Shown here piece by piece: positions 6,762 through 12,609 of a DNA stretch of 12,609 nucleotides. Each line of letters begins with the position of its first letter. The stretch's first letter is position 1. The notes below the pieces were generated by a model. The model saw only the letters and a program-made list of their open reading frames with translations, was not told where the DNA came from and did no database searches. Made by a program: the position numbers and the translations under genes. This stretch comes from an uncultured Lachnospiraceae bacterium. Its GTDB lineage: Bacteria > Bacillota > Clostridia > Lachnospirales > Lachnospiraceae. The stretch covers positions 1-12,609 of the forward strand of contig CAJUJM010000028.1 of assembly GCA_910586755.1 (NCBI GenBank), in the 5' to 3' direction.

Positions 6762-7679
6762 ATGAGACGGATTTGGATAGCCGTTCTCTGCCTGATTCTG
6801 CTGCTTTTAGCAGGAGGCTGCAAAGACAGGCAGGAAATGGAGGAGGCGGAAGGGGTATACCAGATTTATTATCTGAATTCCTCCGGAACCAGGCTGCTGC
6901 CAACAGAGTACCAGGCCCGAGCAGAGGACACAGCAGGGCTCGTCGAAGAGCTGATGATACAATTTATCCAGGTACCGGCAGATTTTGACGGTCAGACGGC
7001 CCTGGGAGAAAAAGTGGAGTTGCAAAAGTGTGTCCTGGACGGAAATGTGCTGTACCTGTACTTTGACGGGAACTACATGCTGATGAGTTCTGCCAGGGAG
7101 ATTTTGTGCCGGGCGAGCCTGGCCAAGGTATTTACCCAGATTGCCGGAGTGGATTATATTAGCATCTATAGTGGGGAACAACCGATTATGGATTCAAACG
7201 GAGCTCCCGTGGGGATGCTTACGGCATCAGATTTTGTGGAAAGCATCAGTGATGTCAATACCTTTGAGGAATCGGAGCTTACCCTGTATTTTGCTGACAG
7301 CACCGGGGAGTATTTAAAAGCGGAAAAACGGCAGGTGATCCACAGTATCAATACTTCCCTGGAGAGACTGGTGGTAGAGCAGCTGATTGCCGGACCGGGG
7401 GTGGAAGGACTTCAGGCCACTTTGCTTCCGGATACCAAAATTTTAAATATTTCCGTAACCGACAACGTGTGTTATATAAACTTTGACGCCAGCTTTTTAA
7501 ACAATACCCTGGATGTGAAAGAGTATATCCCAATCTATTCCATTGTCAACAGCCTGACAGAAAACGCTGGAATCAGCCGGGTACAATTTACTGTCAACGG
7601 GGCTAATGAAGGGATGTTAAAGGAAGTATTTTCTATCAACGGGGTGTTTGAGCGGAATGTGGATCTGATTGGGGAATAG
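6762..7679 (+). CDS. GerMN-domain lipoprotein
   Basis: This 305-residue protein starts with a lipoprotein signal: MRR, a hydrophobic core, then LAGGC with lipidated Cys20, so it is anchored outside the membrane. Two GerMN-type repeats follow. The first is about residues 40-160 (includes VLYLYFDGNYM) and the second about 185-300 (includes VCYINFDASF and VEQLIAGP). The domain is known from the spore germination protein GerM and from the LpqB-type lipoprotein associated with the MtrAB two-component system in actinobacteria. That precedent makes its place just after a histidine kinase gene suggestive of a signalling accessory role. An in-frame ATG at 6744 overlaps the kinase stop, but I prefer 6762 because GGGAGG lies 6 bases upstream and the signal peptide then begins properly. 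Whether it serves sporulation, germination or kinase control is not shown. Confidence 0.85.
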   Translation: MRRIWIAVLCLILLLLAGGCKDRQEMEEAEGVYQIYYLNSSGTRLLPTEYQARAEDTAGLVEELMIQFIQVPADFDGQTALGEKVELQKCVLDGNVLYLYFDGNYMLMSSAREILCRASLAKVFTQIAGVDYISIYSGEQPIMDSNGAPVGMLTASDFVESISDVNTFEESELTLYFADSTGEYLKAEKRQVIHSINTSLERLVVEQLIAGPGVEGLQATLLPDTKILNISVTDNVCYINFDASFLNNTLDVKEYIPIYSIVNSLTENAGISRVQFTVNGANEGMLKEVFSINGVFERNVDLIGE

Positions 7680-7720
7680 TCTGCTTTAAGCTGATACTAT
7701 CATCCAGGGGAGGTGAGACC

Positions 7721-8701
7721 ATGCAGACGCTGAATGAAGATTTAAAAACCGGAAATTTCCGAACCGTGTATCTTTTATTCGGGGAAGAAGATTTTTTAAA
7801 AAAAAGCTATAAGAACCGATTGAAAGACGCCATTACCGGCGGCGATACCATAAACTACCATTATTATGAGGGAAAAGGCCTTAATGTAGATGAGATTATA
7901 GGACTGTCGGAAACTATGCCCTTTTTTGCCGATAAAAGGCTGATTCTTATTGAGGACAGCGGTTTTTTTAAAAGCGCTGCCGAACAGCTGGCTGGTTATA
8001 TCCCTGCCATTCCGGAAAGCTCCTGCCTGCTGTTTGTGGAGTCAGAGGTAGACAAACGGGGTAAGATGTATAAGGCAGTAAAAAAGGCCGGATACGCCGC
8101 TGAGCTGAATCATCAGGATCATGCACAGTTAGCCAAATGGGCTGGCGGGATTCTGGCAAAGGAAGGGCGGAAGATTACCAGCCATACCATGGATTTATTT
8201 TTAAGCAAAACCGGGGAGGATATGGAGAACATCCGAATGGAGCTGGAAAAGCTTATCAGCTATACCTGGGGCAGGGATGTGATTACGGATCAGGATGTGG
8301 AGGAAATCTCTACAGCCCAGGCAAGCAACAAGATATTTGAAATGATTTCAGCCCTGTCTGCCAGGCAGACCCGAAAGGCGCTGGATCTCTACCAGGATCT
8401 TCTGACCCTGAAAGAGCCGCCTATGCGGATCCTCTTTCTCATTGCCAGGCAGTTTAATCAGATTCTTCAGGTAAAAGAACTGGCTGCAAAGGGAATGGAT
8501 AAAGGGGCCATTGCAGGGAGGCTTAAGCTGCAGCCCTTTGTGGTGGGAAAGGTACTTCCTCAGGCCAGGGCATTTTCCAGGGAGCAGATACTTTCCTATG
8601 TGGAGCTTTGCGCCCAGATGGAAGAGGATGTAAAGACCGGGCGGCTTTCGGATCGCCTGGCAGTGGAATTATTATTGACAAAGGAGTATGGAAAAAACTG
8701 A
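7721..8701 (+). CDS. holA: DNA polymerase III delta subunit
   Basis: This 326-residue protein matches the bacterial delta subunit in length and layout. It opens with TVYLLFGEEDFLKKSY (15-30), the usual start of the clamp-loader delta N-domain. It continues with a PFFADKRLILIED segment and DMENIRMELEKLISY, then ends in an all-helical collar part (IFEMISALSARQTRKAL onward). Delta opens the sliding clamp within the clamp-loader complex during chromosome replication. It lacks an ATPase P-loop, as expected. A strong ribosome site, GGAGGTGA, ends 4 bases before the ATG. The gap from the lipoprotein gene is 41 bases, and the next gene, comEC, begins 2 bases after the stop. A holA-comEC neighbourhood is common in Bacillota, although comEC is often on the other side. 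Confidence 0.93.
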   Translation: MQTLNEDLKTGNFRTVYLLFGEEDFLKKSYKNRLKDAITGGDTINYHYYEGKGLNVDEIIGLSETMPFFADKRLILIEDSGFFKSAAEQLAGYIPAIPESSCLLFVESEVDKRGKMYKAVKKAGYAAELNHQDHAQLAKWAGGILAKEGRKITSHTMDLFLSKTGEDMENIRMELEKLISYTWGRDVITDQDVEEISTAQASNKIFEMISALSARQTRKALDLYQDLLTLKEPPMRILFLIARQFNQILQVKELAAKGMDKGAIAGRLKLQPFVVGKVLPQARAFSREQILSYVELCAQMEEDVKTGRLSDRLAVELLLTKEYGKN

Positions 8702-8703
8702 AT

Positions 8704-11250
8704 ATGAGACGGCCATTTTTCGTGATTGCAGCGGGGTTCGTACTTGGAGAGGTATTTGCTCTGCAGATGAAGATGGCGGGAATAGAGGAAATCTTTTTGA
8801 CAACCGGAAGGACTCCTCTTATTACGGCGGCGTTTTTGGTAACAGGAGCGCTGGGGGCCGGAGTATTTCCGGCAACATTTTTTGCCGTACATTTCCTGAA
8901 AATTCCCACAGGCAGAGCCATAAAAAGGTTTCTGCCTTTTTACGTTGTCCTGCTGTCCGGCCTGGCAGGAGCCGGGCTGGCGGGGAGCCGGCTCCAAAGC
9001 CTGGAAAAGCAGGAATATTGGGTTCAGGTACGGGAAGGAAGAATTGCCGCAGAGGGCCGGCTGGAGAGGATAGAAGAAACAGGAGACGGTCTGGAGATAT
9101 GGATTCGGGAGATAAGGGAGAGGAAGGCAGAGACAGGGCCGGAGACGCAACCGGGGACGAGGAAGAAATCAGAAGAAGGGACAGAACCGTGGATGGAATC
9201 AGAAGAAGAGACAGAATCAGGGCCGGGAGCAGGCGGGGACTGCCGGAAAGAAAGGGTTCCGGATCGTCTGATCGCCCGGATACCGGAAACGGACGCCCCG
9301 GCTTCCCGGGAACTCTCCATAGGGATGAAGGTGGAGGTAAACGGATACTTAAGTCCTTTTAAACCTCCTGAAAATCCCGGGGAGTTTGACTACCGGACTT
9401 ACAGTCTTTCCAAAGGAATTGGAGGACAAATTGGAGGAGCCAAGATAAAGGTTTTAAATCAGGATTATATTCCCTTTCATGATTTTCTGCGGAAGCTTCG
9501 GGGACAGTGGAGCCGCCTTTTGGGAAAGCTGTGCGGGGAGGAAGAAGCAGGATTATTCCGCTCTGCAATTTTAGGGGAAAAGAAAAACCTGGACGGGGAG
9601 ATCCGCAGGCTGTACCAGCAAAGCGGCATTGCCCACCTTCTGGCAATCAGCGGGCTCCACCTGTCTATATTGGGAATGGGAGTTTATAAAGGATTACGCA
9701 GGGCGGGGATTTCTACCGGTTTTGGGGCAATAACCGCAGGTATTCTGGTAATCAGCTACGGGGTTCTGACAGGGGCGTCCCAGTCCACCAATCGGGCAGT
9801 CTTTATGATGCTGATTGCCTTCCTTGGGGATGTATTCAGAAGAACCTATGACCCTCTCACTGCTTTAGGGCTGGCTGCTGTATTGATTACCTGTCAGGAG
9901 CCTTACCAGCTGGTCCAAAGCGGCTTTCAGTTATCCTTCGGGGCGGTTTTTGGGATCTGTCTTTTCAATGAAGCCAGAAGGAAGGCGCCTGAAAAAGAAA
10001 AGATAAGGATACTGGGGGGAATTTCCAAAGGATTGGGCGCCAGTCTGGCTGTCCAGGCTGCCACTCTGCCTGTAGTAGCCTTCCATTTTTTTCGGGTTCC
10101 GGTTTACGGCATATTTTTAAACTTGATTGTAATTCCGCTGATGGCTTATGTTTTATATTCAGGGATTGCAGGAATCGGTTTTGGCAGCCTGTCTCCCACT
10201 GCGGGAGCTATCCTTCTTTGGCCCGGCCGCTGGATATTTAAGCTGTACCAGAGGCTAAGCGCCTGGACGGTAAGCCTTCCGGGTAACAGTCTGCTTCTTG
10301 GAAGGCCTGAATTGTGGCAGACAGGGCTATACTATGGACTTTTGATATTTGGCGTTTACCTGATAAAGAAAAAGGGCAGGAACCCTTTCGCTGTTCTTAC
10401 TTTGACCCTTTTTCTGGGCACTTTTTTATTAAAAACGCCTGAGCCCGGGGGGCTTTCTGTAACCTTTTTAGACGTGGGACAGGGGGACGGGATTGTCCTT
10501 CAAAAGGGGAAAACAGTAATTCTCATAGACGGAGGCAGCACAGACAAAAAAGCATTGGGAAGCCAGATCCTTACTCCTTTTTTAGAAAGCCGGGGGATCG
10601 GGGAGATTTCCTGTGCAATGGTCAGTCATGGGGATGAGGATCATATAAATGGGCTGAGGGAATTGCTGGAAGAAGGGGAAATCCCTGTGAAACACCTGAT
10701 ATTACCAGCCCACGGAAAAGGACAGGAGGTGTATGAAGAGCTTTCAAAGCTGGCAGAAGAGAGAGGCAGTCAGGTGTCTTACATGAGCCGGGGGGATCAG
10801 TTGGCAGCAGGAAAAAAGACGGGATTTATTCTGACCTGCCTGTACCCCGGGGAGCCGGGAGAAGGTCAGAGACAGATAGAGGACAGAAACAGCCATTCCC
10901 TGGTGCTCCTGGCGGAATACAGAGGTTTTTCAATGGTTCTTACAGGAGATTTGGACTGTTCCGGGGAGAATGCTATGCTGGCTGAGAGAAGCCCGGAGGA
11001 GGTTTGGGTACTGAAGGCGGGCCATCACGGAGCAAAGAACAGTACAGGCCAGGAGCTTTTGGACAGGCTGAAGCCCCGGGATGTGATCATTTCCTGCGGA
11101 GAAGATAACTCCTACGGCCATCCCCACCCGGAAACCATAAAGAGGCTGAAAGATTTGGGGATCAGAATATGGATCACCGCAGAACAGGGAGCAATAGAGC
11201 TTTGGACAGATGGGGAGAGAATGGGGATCAGGGGTTTTCTTCCTGTATAA
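8704..11250 (+). CDS. comEC: ComEC/Rec2 DNA-uptake channel with metallo-beta-lactamase domain
   Basis: This 848-residue membrane protein has the full ComEC layout. An N-terminal membrane segment is followed by a soluble OB-type region (about 100-255). The competence-domain helices cover about 285-580 and contain HLLAISGLHLSIL (311-323). A C-terminal metallo-beta-lactamase-like domain starts at VTFLDVGQGDG (586-596), with SHGDEDH (641-647), LTGDLD (746-751) and KAGHHGAKNS (771-780). In transformable bacteria ComEC passes single-stranded DNA into the cell, and the last domain probably degrades the other strand. The ATG at 8704 lies 2 bases after the holA stop. AAGGAG (8681-8686) is 17 bases away, farther than usual, so restart after holA translation is likely. 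The frame is open back to 8608, but that part overlaps holA. Residues about 138-185 form an unusual acidic low-complexity insert (see the repeat at 9167). Metal-binding residues look intact, so the gene is probably functional. Confidence 0.92.
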   Translation: MRRPFFVIAAGFVLGEVFALQMKMAGIEEIFLTTGRTPLITAAFLVTGALGAGVFPATFFAVHFLKIPTGRAIKRFLPFYVVLLSGLAGAGLAGSRLQSLEKQEYWVQVREGRIAAEGRLERIEETGDGLEIWIREIRERKAETGPETQPGTRKKSEEGTEPWMESEEETESGPGAGGDCRKERVPDRLIARIPETDAPASRELSIGMKVEVNGYLSPFKPPENPGEFDYRTYSLSKGIGGQIGGAKIKVLNQDYIPFHDFLRKLRGQWSRLLGKLCGEEEAGLFRSAILGEKKNLDGEIRRLYQQSGIAHLLAISGLHLSILGMGVYKGLRRAGISTGFGAITAGILVISYGVLTGASQSTNRAVFMMLIAFLGDVFRRTYDPLTALGLAAVLITCQEPYQLVQSGFQLSFGAVFGICLFNEARRKAPEKEKIRILGGISKGLGASLAVQAATLPVVAFHFFRVPVYGIFLNLIVIPLMAYVLYSGIAGIGFGSLSPTAGAILLWPGRWIFKLYQRLSAWTVSLPGNSLLLGRPELWQTGLYYGLLIFGVYLIKKKGRNPFAVLTLTLFLGTFLLKTPEPGGLSVTFLDVGQGDGIVLQKGKTVILIDGGSTDKKALGSQILTPFLESRGIGEISCAMVSHGDEDHINGLRELLEEGEIPVKHLILPAHGKGQEVYEELSKLAEERGSQVSYMSRGDQLAAGKKTGFILTCLYPGEPGEGQRQIEDRNSHSLVLLAEYRGFSMVLTGDLDCSGENAMLAERSPEEVWVLKAGHHGAKNSTGQELLDRLKPRDVIISCGEDNSYGHPHPETIKRLKDLGIRIWITAEQGAIELWTDGERMGIRGFLPV
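9167..9217 (+). repeat. 30-bp imperfect direct repeat inside the comEC insert
   Basis: AATCAGAAGAAGGGACAGAA (from 9167) recurs with one change 30 bases on (from 9197). Thirty bases is ten codons, so the reading frame is kept. The whole 9115-9258 stretch is purine-rich and encodes Glu/Gly/Arg/Thr-rich sequence. This suggests in-frame expansion of a flexible loop in the ComEC N-terminal domain. Confidence 0.7.
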
Positions 11251-11673
11251 CAGTTGAGTCGGGGTATTTTATTTTGGCAGGCAGCAACAAATAAAAGTTT
11301 ATTGGAAGGGAATAAAATTGCCAGAAGTAATGTATAAAGACAGGCCAGATGCGATAGAACATTCTTACTTTCCTGCCGGTTTGGTTCAGGCGGTACATGG
11401 ATGGCAAAAGAAGGATTTGTGTTTTAGGAGAAGATTCGTTATACTATAGAAAATGATACCCTCAGTGAACAGGTGTCCCCTTGTCCACTGAAGGTACCAT
11501 TTCACAATGCAGACAGCTATTCTCGTGGAGTTAAATACAGAATTGACGTAGAGAGGATGGAGATTCAACAAGTTTGAAACAAAAAAGTAGAGGTTACCCA
11601 AGAACAATAGGGCATAAGAAATAAACCATCGTAAAAGGTGGTTTTGAAAAGTAAATATGGACACAACACCTAA
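11251..11673. other. Gene-poor stretch between comEC and the IS110 transposase
   Basis: No convincing gene is seen in these 423 bases. Just after comEC there is an AT-rich run without a clear terminator. A plus-strand frame is open from about 11258 to a TAG at 11447-11449, with a 39-codon ATG-started part at 11330 (contains HSYFPAGLVQAVHGW). It has no ribosome site and no family I recognise, so it may be a gene remnant or chance. From 11451 a large stem-loop begins, listed separately. The right-hand part, 11503-11673, lies directly downstream of the transposase stop on its strand and is probably IS sequence. The exact IS end cannot be placed without the other end of the element. Confidence 0.5.
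11451..11502 (-). ncRNA. Stem-loop downstream of IS110 transposase, candidate part of a bridge RNA
   Basis: Bases 11451-11467 and 11486-11502 form a 17-bp stem around an 18-base loop. On the minus strand all 17 positions pair, two of them as G-U; on the plus strand those two become A-C mismatches. The RNA is therefore most likely made from the minus strand, the same strand as the transposase. IS110-family elements encode a bridge RNA in a non-coding end; in the IS1111 subgroup it lies downstream of the transposase gene, as here. The loop could hold guide bases, but I could not identify target- or donor-binding loops. It may instead be a 3' terminator-like or unrelated structure. Confidence 0.3.
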
Positions 11674-12609
11674 TCAGGAAACAAGAACTGCATCATCTTT
11701 GATGATATATCCTCGTTGTTTAAGCAGATTAAGTGCCTGTGAAGTAGTCAAGACTTTTGATTCGTTCACAGGGCGTTGTTCAAGAAAGCCTTCCGGTGTA
11801 TAGGGTTTTAAATCTGTAAGTATGTGCCAGATAGCGGTCAGGAGCATACGACAGAGGGCAATGATTGCTTTCTTGTGATCACGCCGTGCTTTGATACGTC
11901 GATAGCGAGTTGTAAATTCCGGATGTTTCTTGGATTTGATTAAAGCATTTGCAACTTGCACCAAAACTGGTTTAAAATAAGAACCAGCACGGGAAATCCT
12001 GGTGGATTTGATTTTGCGATTGCTTTGGTCATTACGAGGACAACATCCAGCCCATGAAACGAGGTTTTTAGCTGTGGGGAAGACAGACATATCACCTCCG
12101 ATTTCAGAGAGCACCTGAATAGCAGTCATAGGGTTCTTATCGAATCCTGGTACGGTTCGGATAAGAGTAAGGGCCTCTTCGTATTTATCACTGAGACGAA
12201 AGATTTCCCGTTCTATTTCTGCTTTGTGCTTTTCTAATTCATCGATGTGGTTCAGGCATTGCCTGAGCTTGACAGCCTGCTGTGTAGAGATGGCGCCGTC
12301 AACAGCAGCTTGTATTTCTTCAATAGGCGTTTTACATCTGCCATCCACAAAAGGTGCTACATCAAAGGCTTCCCCAGGGTGTTGTAAAATCTGTTCTGTA
12401 ATGGAACGGGAAGATTTGCCAAATACATCAGAAAAGACATCATCTAGTTTTAGGTTGGAGACGGTAAGACAATTATGGGCACGATTCTTTTCACCGGTAA
12501 TCATACAGGTGAGTTTATAACGGTATCTTACCAGCTCTCTTAATTCCCGGATGTCAGCAGGTGGAATAAAGGAAGGCTTGACCATTCCGCACATATATAA
12601 GTCGCAAAT
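11674..12609 (-). CDS. IS110-family transposase, C-terminal part (cut by window end)
   Basis: The visible 311 residues are the C-terminal portion of an IS110-type transposase. The frame continues unbroken past the right edge, so the ATG at 12594 is internal; it sits within CGMVKPSFIPPADIRELREL, a conserved interior segment of the family. The N-terminal DEDD RuvC-like domain lies outside the window. Residues about 110-140 of the visible part form a helical/coiled stretch. The Transposase_20 domain then follows with RTVPGF (151-156), SWAGCCP (185-191) and a Ser/Arg-rich segment (KSTRISRAGS, 201-210) that should include the catalytic serine of this family. IS110 enzymes move a circular intermediate using an RNA guide and leave no ordinary terminal repeats. 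The part seen has no frameshift or stop, so the copy may be active. Confidence 0.92.
   Translation of the reverse strand: MCDLYMCGMVKPSFIPPADIRELRELVRYRYKLTCMITGEKNRAHNCLTVSNLKLDDVFSDVFGKSSRSITEQILQHPGEAFDVAPFVDGRCKTPIEEIQAAVDGAISTQQAVKLRQCLNHIDELEKHKAEIEREIFRLSDKYEEALTLIRTVPGFDKNPMTAIQVLSEIGGDMSVFPTAKNLVSWAGCCPRNDQSNRKIKSTRISRAGSYFKPVLVQVANALIKSKKHPEFTTRYRRIKARRDHKKAIIALCRMLLTAIWHILTDLKPYTPEGFLEQRPVNESKVLTTSQALNLLKQRGYIIKDDAVLVS

Larger units (their letters stand above)
11451..12609 (-). mobile_element. IS110-family insertion sequence, partial, boundaries uncertain
   Basis: The transposase and its downstream non-coding sequence mark an IS110-family element entering from the right edge. I set the inner limit at the stem-loop at 11451, just after a plus-strand frame ends at 11449; this limit is a guess. 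The other end is outside the window, so terminal or core sequences cannot be compared. It lies beyond the comEC stop and disrupts no recognised gene. Confidence 0.5.

Noticed and set aside
7671..7700. Extended -10 (TGATACTAT) between the lipoprotein gene and holA
   Set aside because: The start would fall in the holA ribosome site, and the -35 is poor; probably chance.
8608..8703. Earlier start for comEC inside holA
   Set aside because: It would add about 32 residues overlapping the holA end without a ribosome site; the membrane segment begins properly at 8704.
8688..9362. Long plus-strand frame of 224 codons overlapping comEC
   Set aside because: Its product is Arg/Gly-rich with no domain, it lies in the second frame of comEC, and its length comes from the purine-rich insert.
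11623..11645. Hairpin AAACCATC/GGTGGTTT near the transposase stop as a terminator
   Set aside because: It pairs better on the plus strand and is not followed by a T-run on either strand.
11386..11664. Minus-strand frame of 92 codons downstream of the transposase
   Set aside because: It has no ribosome site or family resemblance, and it runs through the large stem-loop; more likely non-coding IS sequence.

Overview
The window most likely comes from the chromosome of a Lachnospiraceae-type clostridium (Bacillota). This is an inference from strong AGGAGG-type ribosome sites, a DegV protein, a GerMN-domain lipoprotein, a clostridial HolA/ComEC pair and roughly balanced base composition. No rRNA or tRNA gene and no CRISPR array was seen.

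Layout. Bases 1-210 hold two perfect tandem copies of an 88-bp hairpin-forming unit, whose 3' end supplies the ribosome site of a PfkB-family fructokinase (211-1194, +). A 19-bp inverted repeat (1237-1286) separates it from a convergent gene for a zinc-ribbon membrane protein of unknown function (1306-2076, -). The leader of that second gene carries a diverged copy of the same element. The two versions fold alike, with one compensatory base-pair change and one pair-preserving change. This shared leader is the most notable signal in the window. I cannot match it to a named RNA family.

Bases 2200-2640 are a compact intergenic region with a plus-strand terminator-like hairpin, a promoter, a doubtful small hydrophobic ORF and a good minus-strand intrinsic terminator lying inside that ORF. 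The last point suggests an undescribed antisense RNA.

From 2641 to 11250 there is one co-directional run: ABC half-transporter, DegV fatty-acid-binding protein, sensor histidine kinase without a nearby response regulator, GerMN lipoprotein, DNA polymerase III delta subunit (holA), and the DNA-uptake channel ComEC. Gaps are short (2-41 bp), so much of it is probably co-transcribed. ComEC carries an acidic, repeat-containing low-complexity insert in its N-terminal domain.

The right end (11674-12609, -) is the C-terminal part of an IS110-family transposase that runs off the window. The 423-bp stretch between comEC and the transposase contains a 17-bp stem that pairs fully only as minus-strand RNA. 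It is therefore a candidate for part of an IS110/IS1111 bridge RNA or a 3' structure of the element.
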